A DNA stretch of 64,000 bases from Xylocopa sonorina (taxonomy: Eukaryota > Arthropoda > Insecta > Hymenoptera > Apidae): assembly GCF_050948175.1 (NCBI RefSeq), contig NC_135200.1:2604001-2668000 (forward strand). The letters run 5' to 3'. Shown here one piece after another: positions 49,291 to 63,161 of the stretch. The position numbers were made by a program, and so were the translations under genes. Every line of letters begins with the position of its first letter. Position 1 is the first letter of the stretch. The notes beneath the pieces are model-generated. The model searched no databases. It saw only the letters and a program-made list of their open reading frames with translations, and was not told where the DNA came from.

Positions 49291-52200
49291 TCTCGTTGCC
49301 AAACATGTACTTATAAAATATAAACATACTTTTTAAAATATAGTCTACATAAATGTAAAAGAAGGATAAAATAGCCAGAAGTTAAACCTATAAATTACGT
49401 GTCCGTTCTTTTACGAAAACATGCAACTATACAATATATAAAATATAAAATATTAATACGTATTGTAAATATTTTAAAAACATAACAGAAATTAAAATAA
49501 ATAGTGGGATAAATCTATAAGTTGTACATAAGTATCATGTATTATATTCTAAAATACAGACGTGCAGATTTTCAGTTGGAGCAACTAATTACGTTAAGCA
49601 ATCGTAAATTATGATAAGCAATCGTAATATTTATATGAGGCACATGACTCTATTCGAACAACAAATAACAAATCTATATAGAATATGTACATAGTACATA
49701 CAGTTACGTACTCGAGTGAATTCAAAAAATCACTCAAAAATAGTTTCGTAATTCTTTGCGAATGTTGAATTCTCCCATTCCCTTTGACGAGCCTTCTGTG
49801 ATCAAACGTCATTTATCTTTATACGTTCGTATGTACACTCAAGGCAAAGATAGTTACGAATAACGCTTTAGAACAAAAACTTAATCTTAAGTAACAAATA
49901 AAATCCATACAATTTCCTACAAGAATTATAATAAAGAATATTTTTGTACCGATGAAAGATGTAGCGACTACTGTACCTGAAGCTACCAAATAAATGATCA
50001 AACAGTAAAAATAAGAAACTTATTGTAACATATAAATATAACATGAAAATTAAATACTCTCTTAAAATGTCAAAATTCATTGGCCAGGAACAGTTATATC
50101 GTTTAGCAATTTTGTATAAAATAACAATCTGGCACTCACAGACATTACACCGTTATCGTTGTTTTTTGTGATCTTATGTCTTAGCGGTGGCCTTGATAAG
50201 CATTATCTTATTTGTCGGCCAGTATTAAACCCTCTACTTCTCTATCGTAATGAACTCTTTCTAACAAATCAACGGAATAGATTAAAGCCGATATTTTTAC
50301 AAATACAAGAACTTTCTTTTCCCCTTTGGCATCTGCATAGATAATAATGTATTATGATATAGCTCGGTTATTGTCTAACGGCTGGGGTCTAACGACTTCA
50401 GATATTCGAGGCAATAGTTCGCCTGTATTAAGATAACTAATAAACCTACATTAAATACAAAAGACTAGACAACAGATTGCGTCTAGCGAATTAATTTTCA
50501 CTCTACTTAATCTCGATGAATTATTTATATAATTATTGTACATTGTTGTAGTTCAATAGTCTTAAATCTTCTTTAGTTCTCAAAAGTTACGTATATTGTA
50601 TAAATAAAAAACTCTCCAATTTTGTTATGTAATTCGATCGATTATGCATAAAATCGATTTGTATTTATTATCCCCAGTAGTTTTCTACAGTACGTTATTA
50701 ATACGATAAAACACGTTTCCTCATTAAGTGGCCGAATTTTTAACAAGAAAGCAAAAAGTAGATAGTACATCCAAAGACATTAATATTTATTGTTAGATGA
50801 ATAAACGTTCGATGTTACCGCAATCCTCTTGGTGCAACTGGAAGCACGTAAACGTGCAGAAATTAATTACTTAAACGATATTTAAAAAACTTCGTATAAT
50901 ATGAAATAATAGTAGCAACTATTACAAAGAATATGAACAAATCATTTTTTCCGTTGAAAAATTTAGAAAATGGCTTCTTTTGTTTTGGAGTAGTTGAATA
51001 GTAATCGATATTTTAATTTTTTAAAGTCTTGTCTTTTCCTTGACCAGGGAGAACTTCTTTAAAAAAGAATTTCCATCGCAATAAAAGTGCATTTTTCTCT
51101 CTCGCTGTCTCTCTCTCCGTCCCTCTTTCTGATACATAAAATTGCATGTTTTTCAAAGACTGGTCGTTTTCTTGCAATTCCTTATTCTCGTAATGTGGCC
51201 CCTAACGTTAAAAAAGTCCTCGATAGACACTTTCGATTCATTATGTAATTACGTTGATAAGAACTCAATCACGAGTATTCCTTTATCTATAGTATAAATT
51301 GGCAACATCTGCCTCGTGATTGTAAGTACACTAATCATATCAAGATTATCGGAAGTGGGTGACAAGTTTTAGGAAATGGACAATCTTGTTATTGCACATC
51401 GTGATCATTTTTATTTAAGCATGTTTGCATCACGTGAATTTCTAAATACACTACAGTTTATTTTCCTTGTAGAGATTGATCAAACGATGCAACGAACAAA
51501 TTCTGATTTGATTAATGAATAATGTTTTCGTTCAAAAACGACCTTGTTTATTGCGTTGTTTATTATGCATTTTATTACGTTTGCTGCACACAACGCGTCA
51601 TATTTATGACGCTCGTTATAGCAAATGGACGTCAAACATGCATGACAGCAATATATAACTCTTACCATTCTATAGCTATAAACTTTAAATAACGTACGAC
51701 ATTGCATTAACTTGACCTGTTTTTTTCATACTTATTTATTAAAAATATATATTGATAAGAGTTAATCTAAACGAGGAAAAAATATATTAATAAACATATT
51801 CATCGTTGCTCTGTTGCATGGCAAAATTTTTAGCGAGTCAATGATTTCAGAACAAAATGGTCATATAAACTTTCCGTGACTAAAACGTGATATCTATAAG
51901 CACGTGAACTGTGCTATTTATGTGTTTAATTCGTTTAAAATCGTGAAATAATTGCGCCCCTTTATTGTATCGTTATATGTGCTAGAATTACAAATTGAAG
52001 TCATTAATTGAAAAACCGAATATATCTATACTGGATTTTCATGATAAATATCTTACATACAAATCATAAATTGATCGTGATATGTTGGTTCTTAAAATTT
52101 GTGTAAACACTTGAACAATCTCATTTTTAATATAAATGTCGTTCGATTTCGTTTGTAACGACACTATAGTTGATTTTTCCATATGAGAAATACATAGTGA

Positions 52201-52779
52201 TCCCATTCCCTTTTCATCTCGTTTATGAATCAGTTATTCATAATTTAAATAATTAGTATACAGATAGCAACATTTTGAATAATGAAACTAATTTTTGGAC
52301 ATTTGACGATATAACTGTTACGAATGTACGAACAGATTTTAATTGTTTTGAAAGAAATCCATAATAATTGACCTTTCACTGCGTGTTAATTCCACTTTCT
52401 TTTGTTAGTAAAATAGTTACAAAACATTTTTTGGGAAAATGTCAATAAAATATTTTCTATTATTCGATGATAAAGTATTTCTTAATAAAAATATGGATTT
52501 AACCAATGGTGACTCGTAATTAAAATTTATGGGGGGTGCTACGTAGTTCCATATAAAACTTTTTGGAGGACAGAATCATATATGGTACAAGTATAAAGAA
52601 AGAATTAAAGAAAACAAGACACATTATATTAAATGTTATCGATAATATCAAGTGAAAATAGGGGGTGCTACAGTTCCACAGTGCCTATACTCGAGCCGCC
52701 ATTGGATTTAATTAAAACGAGTTACGATTAATTTTAATCATAATTACAATGCATCGCAATTACAAAAGGCCTTAATTAA
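49291..52779. other. Intergenic region after Phlpp
   Basis: Very AT-rich. It holds the CRE-like palindrome at 51595 and a weak repeat pair at 52530-52680. No gene recognised. Confidence 0.6.
51595..51612. repeat. Perfect 18-base palindromic site containing two TGACG/CGTCA half-sites
   Basis: GCGTCATA-TT-TATGACGC. Half-sites of CRE/ATF type (CGTCA, TGACG) face each other across the centre. It lies in the Phlpp-Gpcpd1 intergenic space. Binding is inferred. Confidence 0.7.
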
Positions 52780-53295
52780 AAAGAGGCATAAATTTGATTG
52801 GCTATATTGAAATTAACGTTCGAATCGTTTCGCGCGTGGCTACATAATATTGCGCGACACTTACACGAACGTATACGTATACGCGGCAGCATAAATGTGG
52901 AACGCGACGTAAAGTCACGTGCGTACATAGGTATACAGAAGGAAAAGAAAAGTGGGAAGGGAGAGGGGGGAGTGTTCTAAAGTTTGCATAACCTGATTGA
53001 AACCCGACGCCAACAGTCAGTAGCATTTCGCCCGCGGTAGAGGTTGTGGTGTGTTTCAGCGACCTGTCTCTATATTTTCTTTTCGCTCTCTCTCTCTTCC
53101 ACTTTCTCTCTCAGCACCTTTGTCGCACGCTTGTAATTATACTGGGAACATTTCGTAAAAATTGTTCGTCGCGATGCGTACACGCGTTACATATTCGTCA
53201 GTGAAATGCGGTGGGTCTACTTTCGATAGCTAAAAGTTCGTCTGCTATGATACCCACGAGAAGAAGAGCTTGATACAGCGCACGTGACAGAACTT
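52780..53295 (+). promoter_or_regulatory. Orphan promoter-like block with possible non-coding first exon
   Basis: It contains an inverted CCAAT box (gattgg, 52796-52801), a palindromic cgtatacgtatacg run, a TCAGT initiator-like site at 53017-53021, a pyrimidine-rich tract (53068-53115) and a strong donor CTTA|GTGAGT near 53296. No start codon with a meaningful frame follows. It may drive a non-coding first exon of Gpcpd1 10 kb downstream, or a long non-coding RNA. Strand is inferred from the donor and initiator. Confidence 0.35.
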
Positions 53296-55505
53296 AGTGA
53301 GTAGTATTATTACTTTACTAGCGCTCCTATTATCGCCGCGAGGATGTTCCCCGATTATTTGATTTCTGATACGTGACAGACCGCGGTGATTGCGGCAATT
53401 TATTTTCAAGGTGTGTTCCGAAAGGTTACCTCTTTTTTTTTCTCTCTCAACAGTCTTCCCTTTCCGCTCGCATGTTAAAATTAATGCCGATAAAATGAAC
53501 GGTTCACTTTCTATCGAGTGTAAACGATAAATCGCGATTCCGCTTTATCGAGTATCGCGATTTGTGAAGAATTATTGAGCCACCATATTTATACAGTGTA
53601 GCAACATATATCTCTCGTCGTGAAATGAAAATCGACCTCGGTACGTGGACGTACAAGTTCACGCTTCGTCGAATGTTGATAAATTATGGAATTAATCGAT
53701 CTTGGCAATATGTCTCCCATTGCACAGCAATTTTTATCCGTAACTTCAATCTTTATTAAATTGTTTTCGTTCGTCATTAGGAAACCGTACACGAAACCGT
53801 ACAACGGAATCACGTGGATCCCTTTACACCAAATCGAAAGTCCACGATCGATGGATCGATGTGACTCATTGCCAGATGTGACACGTCATTTTATCGCAAT
53901 AAAAAGAAATTACAGTTGCATCTTGTGTGAATCAATGAAAACACGTTGTTCTTGTTATTTTACCTATAGGAAGGCGTGGCAAACTTATTCGGTATATCTT
54001 ATTTATGTGTAAATATTTTTTTATCGTTTCGCTCTGTTATCGTGCAATAAATAAAAGTCAGAATGAATGTTACCAAGGAAATACGTAGCATGCTCTACGT
54101 TCTTCGACGAAGTGTAGCAATTCAAGGAACCGACGTCTAACAATGTAGAGTAAATATTCTGGAAATCTGCGTTGAAAAATTCTAGGAATGAAAATGAAAC
54201 TCTTAGCAGCAAAGTCACTCGAACGAATAACGCATGTGATATCAATTTCATCAGTAATTCTACGTAGGTGCCGAACAAAATGTTAAACGACAATTTTATT
54301 AATGCAATTGTTATCTATGTATATATATGTACAATGTTGCATTGTGGTAAGCAAGCGATACAACCACGGATTTCGCATCAATATGTGAGACATTTTTTAT
54401 GGACTTTGGACATTATATACATTTTTATTTTTACGGATCGCACGAAATAAAAACTCACATTGAGGCATCTTAATAAACGGACGCAACTTACCGTGTCACA
54501 AACAGTTTTGTCTGGTTTTACGTCAATCTATTATCGCGATAAACTGTTCTGTACATTCCACATATGCATACGTGGAAACTAATTGTTCCTGCATTGGATT
54601 GAATGATCTGAAATCAATCACGGTCAATAGACGCGTTTTGCTGATCTTCTTTTTGTTTTTATATATTCTTGCATTGTTATATTCCATTCTATTATTTTAT
54701 AACTATTTATGTGCGTTATTTTTTTATTATTTCATATAATTTGACCGATAGTATCATATTTTGCAAACAAGGTAAAAATGCAGGCATATTCAATAATCAA
54801 TTTTATATTTGATAGTAGAATCGCACTACACTTGAAACTATTATGAAAATCGCAATGTGTAATTTATAAATATAATGATTATTGATGCGTTTCAAGGTTA
54901 AATGGTGATTTACAACTAAGTATTAAATCGAAAGAAAGTTTAGGAAATGAACATATACTATATACATATTTATAAAACAAGATTAAAGGTATAGTGTGTG
55001 GCTGGTACTTCTCGCAATCATTTGAAATGAATCATACAGATAAAAATAAAAATTGCTTTATGCTAGCAAAAGGCTTAAGAAACTGAAAATTAATTTTACA
55101 CGATTTTCTATCCTTTTTCCACTAACTATGAAATGACATATGTCACGCAAAGAGAGTATGCAATTTCATCACGTGCAGATATTGCACAAGAAATATGGTA
55201 TATAGAAAAACTTTCAAATCTACAGTGCTGTGTACACTTTATTTTTCTCTAACCTCAAAACGTGGCGAACGATCAAAGAAAAATAATAAACAGATGGCGT
55301 TCTTCCAAGGTACAATGCATGTAATGATACAAAAAGTATCTATACATGTATGATGTAAATCCTATTGCTCACGACAGTATTCAAACACTTACATTTGCAT
55401 TTCTTAATAAATCCAATACCAATGTTATTAACTGAAATGTTATTAAGTAAAATGTTTAACTATATTATTCAAGCACATCAGTTGAACCTATATATGTACA
55501 TATAC

Positions 55506-55594
<89 letters not shown>

Positions 55595-58500
55595 TTACTT
55601 TAAAACTTACAAAAATATACATACTTTCATTAGCTACTGTACGCGACCAATACGAAATAACATATTAAATAATAAGTTAATAACGCATTATAACAGAGCA
55701 GTTATAAGTTATATTTCAAGGTGCAATTTATTAGTTACATACAGCCGGTTAATCAAGTATGCCAGTGATTGTTAGCTATTTTGATCTACCACTGAATAAT
55801 TAATATTTAATGCTAGAGTACGATCATGATAACCATAAATTATAAATAGACTTGAAACGTAAGTGAGAAATGCTTTGAGTGATCGTTTTTAAAACGTACA
55901 ATTTTTGTAGCAAAAATGTAGCAAGTTTTTTTTTGTTAGAACATTTAAATTCCGTTCGGTAATAGCAAAGTAACAAACATATGAATGTGCGCGTGGTTAC
56001 AAATACATTATGTCTGCTACTATAGCAATAGAACAATAACATGACAATGATCACGTACCATTGTTTTGTTTCTTTAAGCGTTTTTCTTTCACCTTTGTTA
56101 AGAATGCAACATACTATATAAGGACATGTATCTACGATCTGAACAGATCGATAAGTAACGTAGCACGACTTTCACAAAGGTTGATCATTATGCAGTGAGT
56201 TCTAGACTGATTGTATATTTCTTTCTCCACACTTTTACGTCCTTTTTCATTCTTCGTACAAAAGCTTTGTTGCTTTATTATTAGCACTCTTTTGTTCCAT
56301 CGCGTAAAATTATTTTTCATAAACTGCCAGGACTCGCAAATTACACTTAATAGCACGCATTAGAAATAACATTATCAGTTGAAAAATATTGTCTAGCCAT
56401 TAATTATTCCAATCGACAAAACGCGTAACATTTGATATTTACTTTATGAGTAATGTGCATACAATGTACACTAACGTCTTTTAATGTGTGCATTATGTTG
56501 TGTCGCATTATATAAGATTTTTAAAATGACACAAACTAAAGTCCGCTAGCGAATTATGTATCTCAATGGTGAATCTATATGAATTTCAGAATAAATAATA
56601 TATTTTTATAATATTGATTTCCGCGAGAGCATAGTACTGTCGAATTAGTTAAAAATAGTGAAACGAATCGCCTTTATTCATTTCTTTATAAAGTAATAAC
56701 CCGGAAATATATAGGTAAATAGCTATCGCGTATTTTAGAACTGTTACTGAATATCGAGCGCAAACTTATACAAGGTGATGCTTGAATGATTGATCAAACG
56801 TTGAGGTCATTCTCTACTTTTCATAGTATTAAACGATACACATACTTTTATCAATTTCTAATAGTCATGTATCGTAAAATTAACTATACGACGAGATTTA
56901 TCAAAATACAAAGTAAAATATTAAAATAAAATCCACATTAAAAGGTTTTTTATTTACTTTCGCTTATAAGAGAAACTGCTTGGATAATTTAAAATTTATT
57001 TAGGTGTAGAAGGTGAAATAGGAGTATTTGTTGTAATTTTAACAAAAATTTGGAAAAAATTTAGAACGATCTTAGTTCTAGCTCAGGGACACTGAAGGAG
57101 AGATTGAACTGTGTCCAAGCAAAGCACGTTGTACAAGTTATCTAAATGCAATTCTATTTCCGAATACTTATTTTTAAAAAATTGCTGCTTCGCAGCCAAA
57201 TACGTAGATATTCGCGCGTACAGTTTAAATTACTGAGATCCTACAGCTTTACAATTCCTAGATATTGCCTCTCTTAATGTGACGGAACAGTAACGGCAAG
57301 AAAATAAAGGAATAAGTCGTAATTTATTTGAATTGAAAAAATATAATTGCACACCTTGATAAACGTATATTTACAATATAGTGCTAAAATATGCGCGACC
57401 GCTGAAAAACCTTAACAATATTTTTTAAACGATCTCTGGCAGCTATTTTTAAAGATGAGAATCGTTGAAAGACTTCATGTATTTTTATTAAATGCAACGT
57501 CAGTGCTAATGTGCTAGATTATTCCTGTCATATTCGACCTTGTATAACCTTGAACATTTATTGTGCCGTTGAACTGATCTTGAAAGTCATTCGTGTATCG
57601 TATTTAGAACGAAAGACTTTTAGTATGGAGGAAATTAAAATTATTATAGAAACAAAAAGAGGATGAACGTTAAATATTAATAAATATAAGTGTATTCGTA
57701 TTAATTCCAACTTTTAATAACATTTCATATCATAACGTCGCTTAATACATTATACAATGGCAAATACAAAAGTAAATAAACTTAAAAAAAAATATGTATA
57801 AATTTCAGTAACACGTTCATACTTTTTATCCTAATTCATTCTTTATATTTTCATTATTGGAACATATTTAACATTAGTTTCATCTTTTATGAATCTGTTT
57901 TTCTTCTTAGAAGTGTTTGAATAAGATGGATTCATTATCTCACTTGTTATATTCATCTGTGATGTATCAACAACGTAAATAAATTTCTGATTTTTACGTC
58001 TGATAAATTGTACGAATACTGTGAAACGTAAAAGCGCGTATTGCTTAAAATAAGTTAGAAACCTCGTACCGTCGTCGTGAACAATAACAATTCTGACAAT
58101 CATTTCAGTTAGGAAAAGAAAAAACAACAAATGTATAAAGCGTACAACTAATTGTAAGAGATACGAGAAATATTGTATATTTAATGTCGTACACGATAGT
58201 TACTGAATCTTTAGCCGGTGTGCAAATACCTCTGACGGAGAAATATTGATTTCTTCATTTGTACCGATACATTACTAACTCGAAGAGGTATACATTAAGC
58301 CCTGCTGAAAGAATCTTTAGAAAACAAGCCAACGTAGGATTAGTTTTCGCAATTCATTAAAGCTCTAAAAAGAAAAGCACAACGTGAATTTGAACACAAG
58401 CGGCAAGCAGACGTTCTAAGTATATAAATGTTCCGCGGGTGGGAGTTGCGCGAAAAGAAATTTCGAGCATGACGTAATTATACATATATTTTGAGCTAAA

Positions 58501-60672
58501 TTTCTCCACTTATGCAAAGAATATGTAAGTTGTAGAGTATGTAATCTTTTGATGATTCTCGGCACGATCATCAAGTACGCGTTAATTAAATTACACTGTT
58601 GACATTGTTTCAATTACATATTTTTTTAAATTAAATCCGGCTATTACACACTGTGGACGTATCATGAATCGTTGTTTAATATAACATGTATATGCATGGT
58701 ATTTCTTTTCTAAAAGAAGAACATCCAGATAACTGTTTATCGCCTAATTGTACAATATTACGCGAAAGTTTCAGTTATAGTGAGAAAAAGCAAGGTCATG
58801 GCATTAAACAAATATGTAGTGATATGCATTGAGAATGGATTAATGATAATTGATACTAGTGATATGGTATAGACCGTGGTGTGGTATTAATCACGTAAGA
58901 ATTCGAAGTTTAATAGTAAAACAAATGAAGTAGAGGCACTAACATTTTATTAGTTGGAATATTGATTCTACGGTAAAGTGTGTTGGTTTAACAATAATCA
59001 ATTTTAAACGAAATAAGTACTTGTTATTAAATTTATTAAAAGTTCGTGCTATGTTTACCATTCCTATGTATCAATTGAATCTATTTGTTATTTACATTTT
59101 AATCAAAAGAAATACTTTAAATGATTCTCTAAAAACAAACGCTCTTGTATATTTATAACAGTCCTTGAAATATATTTTTAGAAGAAATAAAAATGTAATT
59201 ACGCATAATGCCACTATAATTAGAGTTTGAAGATAATAATCACGTAAGAAACATAATTTTATGTAACAAAACTAATTTCATCATCTATTAATTATAAAGA
59301 AACACAGTCCACTAGCTAGAAGATAAATAAAGCAATAAATTTTAAGGTGAAAGTAATTTCTTCTTAAACTATGACTTCTAAATTTTATTACGATTTTAAC
59401 ATAAAGTACTTCCCATAATTGTTACGAATACGAAAATAAGAGATCGTGATTCTTAGCAGCCTTATAATAACAAACGTCATGGCTTGCTACGACTCTTGAT
59501 TTTATTGCACACTTTTCACGTTTGAATGAAATTGAACCTAATATTTTAATATCGCGCAACGTTATATCTGTTTCTAGAATGTAATATAAGATGTAACTTA
59601 AGAAACGAATGATTCGACAAAATAGACTCAATTAACACGGTTATAAAAGCATTAACCACAACACGATTAATTTGAGTAAAAGATTGCATTCGTAGATTTC
59701 ACACATGTTTACATGTTTACATATGTGTGATTGCACAAAGAATCGATACCTTAATTATTTCTTATATGAAAAGCTAATTAATTTAGTATAAAAATAAACA
59801 TTTTATAGCATTGAAGTATTATCACAAAATCTTTACAAAAGCTTCATTTAATATACTAAAGATTATATTTTATTCATATGATTTCTAACTAGAATTTACA
59901 GAATGTTTTCATTATATTCTAAAACTATAAAAAATTGATACATGAGTACACATGTAAAACGTAGTACAGGCACATCATTTTGCATTGAGTAGTTTCCTCT
60001 TTTAATGCGTCACAACTTTTATCATAGTTCCCCCCTGTGTTTGGTAGTCGATGCGAACACTTTTTTTAACGAGTATTTCCTGTTATCCGCTATTACCCTT
60101 CTTCAGATCGAATGTGTTAAAATCTTTTATATATTTCAATAGATAACGAATAAAATAATAGCACGAACGTCATTTAAATATATAATAACGAAGAAAAATT
60201 TGTTTATGTATCTATTACTATTTCAAATGAAGGAAGTAGTAGCTCTTAAGAACTACATAAATCAGTTATTTTATTGACCTCCACAAACGCTTCTCCGGCC
60301 AAAGAAAACGATACTTTAGGAGTCATATTTTATAGCTATTGTTCTCAGAAATATGTCGTTGAAAATTAACGCATGCAAATTATTGTATTTAACATTCAAA
60401 ATATAACATCTCGATGGAAAGCCTTTGAAAGGTGTACGCTAATTTATTGCGCGCCGTACATGGTGATAACTGAAATTTATTAGTAAACACGAGAGAAACG
60501 ACAAGAATTTCGCAACTAATCGACTCCTTTATCGTACAACCTAAAGTATTTAAAAATTTTCAACTTAGTTAATATACATTAAAAACAGTTACACGAGGAA
60601 ACATAAAAATTTGATTACTGTATCTTTTGGTGATGTTATCTTTAATACTACTGTTATATTTTTGTTAGAAAA
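53296..60672. other. AT-rich stretch without recognisable gene
   Basis: It may be an intron if the promoter-like block at 53 kb feeds Gpcpd1. It contains the compound microsatellite near 55.5 kb. Short frames here show no domain. Confidence 0.5.
55491..55597. repeat. Compound (TA)n(TTTA)n microsatellite
   Basis: Imperfect TA/TACA units lead into about 19 pure TA units (55512-55550) and then about 11 TTTA units. The Tyr/Ile/Phe-rich frame across it is an artefact. Confidence 0.97.
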
Positions 60673-60794
60673 AAGTGGCAGGGAATTATTTTTATTCAAC
60701 AGCATATCGTTTATGTTTGGCTCAGTATGGCCGACAGGAAGTAACTACTCAAAATTTGGTGTAACCCAATTTGAATAAAAATATTCCCACACTT
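60673..60794. repeat. Small inverted repeat (hairpin), about 25-base arms
   Basis: The arm at 60673-60699 (gggaattatttttattcaa core) pairs with 60771-60794 (ttgaataaaaatattccc) with one or two mismatches and a spacer of about 70 bases. It may be a short MITE or a hairpin element; no target duplication is evident. Confidence 0.6.
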
Positions 60795-60919
60795 GCGTTA
60801 TATAAAATATTCTTCACTTATTAACAACTCCATCCGTTAACATTATTGATAATTCGTTTGCTGTCGTGCGTGAAATTGCGAAAATAATGTTTGTCAAATT
60901 GCAGCAGACTCACAATCTG

Positions 60920-61190
60920 TTTGAATTAGGAGTTCTACTGAGCTATTGCTGTCGTCACTTCCGCGTTCGGCAGCCACGGCGTTGCCAGATCGACCATTGT
61001 TTCACTCGCGAAGGAAGAACTACTGCGGTGTGGGTAGTGTTGTGCTCGTGGTCCATTCGAATCGGTTAAAGTAGTTGTGCTGTGCCGTGAACAGACGAAT
61101 TATGACAAGTTCGGTAAAAAATATGGAACGACTGCCTTGGGCATTCGTCAAATAACACGCACTTGTACGAGGTGAATACCAGGCTGCCAA
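60920..61190 (+). promoter_or_regulatory. CpG-rich block, probable Gpcpd1 promoter and non-coding exon
   Basis: This is a locally GC-rich, CpG-containing stretch in very AT-rich DNA, about 1.9 kb before the first coding exon of Gpcpd1. A plausible donor, GTACGAG|GTGAAT, lies at 61171-61172. Function is inferred from composition and position only. Confidence 0.4.
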
Positions 61191-62926
61191 TCAAGCTTCG
61201 CAAGTAAATCCCACCGAGCTTTTTCAACACTATTGGTAAACTAACATTTTCACGGATAAAGGGCTTCAATGTGTAAAGTCAATTCGAATTTAACGATCGA
61301 ACGAATTCCTAATTTCGGAAACATTTTATTGAATCTTTCCCCGTTACCTTTTTCCCATCTCCGACATATTGTACGAAAGTTGTTTTGTGACATTCTTACA
61401 GCGGTGTATCTTTACGTACGTCATTTTCTAGAAAAAGTTACAAAAATGCCTGTGTAATCGTGATTTGGCAACGGCTAGCAAAAAAGTTGCAGATACATCA
61501 GCAGTTTGTACATTGTACCGAATTCACATGTTATTACACCTATAACATGAAATAGAAATTTTAGCACGCCTGTTAATATATTGCTGACATGTGTTTTCCT
61601 AATACGGTGTTGAATTCAATATTAAGTAACCTGGGGATTATATCTTTGATTGCTAAGAAAAAATGACAATGTTTTTTGCCTGTTTGTTTCATGTAGTTAT
61701 GTTTCCCCATTCGTATACCAGTATTTAGGCTATATTTTATATCGCACATTGTACATCACTGTGCTATATTTTACTAGCGCAAAATATGTTAACATACTCA
61801 TGATGCTGCAGTAATTTACTGTTAATATATACTGATATAAAATTATTACAGAATACTCTTCTAAAGTATTAGATACAATTAATATACAATAACTATAACA
61901 CAAAATTATCTTTCTTAGTTTCCTAATTTTATCAAAATTAAATTTTAAACTTTTTCTACTTTTAATTTTAACACACAATCTCTCAACTAAAGATTGCCAA
62001 TTATTAAACAATACAATTTTATATTTTATATAACTTTTAATTTGGAGCTTAATATAATTATACTTAAATATTCTTAATCGGTACGTATAATATTATAAAT
62101 CAAAATGAATAAACAAAACAGTCTTTTTTTAACTCCATAGAAAATATTAATGATTCCAAAATATTAAAGAAATATTTTTATCCATAAATTTAACAGTTTT
62201 TATTTTAACAATTTTAACTTATAATTTATACATAAACAGTCATGAACATAACTGTCTAAATTGTAGAGTTTTGAAATATTTTATAGACATTATTAAATAT
62301 AAAGATATAAGTGAAGAACTTTCACAAATTGTTTCACATATTTTCATGGAATTCGCACAGATACAGATAGATCACATAGTAGATGGGTCGCCAATAAGTT
62401 CGATGAGTATATAATTGACAATAAATTTGTATAATTTAATATAACTGTGATAACTATATTAATGCTTGTGATTTCTTTTAAACAAATATATAGAAGATCA
62501 CTATCTTCTTAAGAATTAATTTAATTTCAAATTTTTAGATGTAGGTATAAATTTTCCTAATTGACCAATTTAGATATCCTCTTAAAACTTTTGAAAGAGT
62601 TTAATGGTACTTAAAAATTCTAAAATATATAAATTATCCATTCTAAATGTTATAATAGCAGATTATATTCACATATATTTAAAATATGAAATAAATATTT
62701 AAAGCATTGCTAAGAAAATTAATTAAACCTTCATAAAATTGCTAGGAATGTACTAAATAATATATAAATAATAAAAGTGTAATTAGTATCAGTTTCTAGT
62801 AAAAAAATATTTTGAAGAGAAATTTTGATTTAATTATCAATTTTACCTTTTAGAATATAATTTCCCCTATTGATTGCTATTGTAAATATTTCCTAGCAAA
62901 ACCCTACAGCAGGTCCCTTATTACAG
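61191..62926 (+). other. Gpcpd1: Probable 5' intron of Gpcpd1
   Basis: AT-rich, no coding sequence. It is bounded by a plausible donor near 61171 and the acceptor at 62926. Inferred from those sites only. Confidence 0.4.
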
Positions 62927-63014
62927 AAAATTAGCTGATGTGAATTGAACACACCTTGAAAAACACAGAAAATTGAAAGAGAAAAACAGTGAGAAAAAAA
63001 GTAAACGTAGTAAT
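62927..63014 (+). other. Gpcpd1: Gpcpd1 5' UTR, start of second exon
   Basis: The acceptor ggtcccttattacag is followed by 88 non-coding bases before the ATG. It implies an upstream non-coding exon, perhaps at the CpG-rich block near 61 kb or at the one near 53 kb. Confidence 0.5.
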
Positions 63015-63161
63015 ATGCAGCGGATATGGTTTGTAGAGAACAAAGAGGAGGAGGAATTCAAGCGGGTAGAGAAGCCACGTGAGACTAGTTTCATCGAGGT
63101 GGCGACTGAACATACAGCAGACATGAGGGGATCTAAAAGGGACTGGATATTTAGGGTCCAG
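63015..63161 (+). CDS. Gpcpd1: Gpcpd1 coding exon 1
   Basis: The ATG at 63015 is the first after an in-frame stop and has A at -3. It is 49 codons, Glu/Lys/Arg-rich, ending DWIFRVQ at the donor CAG|GTAATT. The DWIFRVQ end is the first beta strand of the CBM20 domain. A good acceptor (cccttattacag, ending 62926) implies that the 5' UTR is spliced from an upstream non-coding exon. Confidence 0.85.

Noticed and set aside
53686..54012. 108-codon plus-strand frame downstream of the 53 kb promoter-like block
   Set aside because: Considered as its coding product, but it shows no domain or credible start and its codon use looks random.
55365..55775. 136-codon plus-strand frame
   Set aside because: Translation of the (TA)n(TTTA)n microsatellite.
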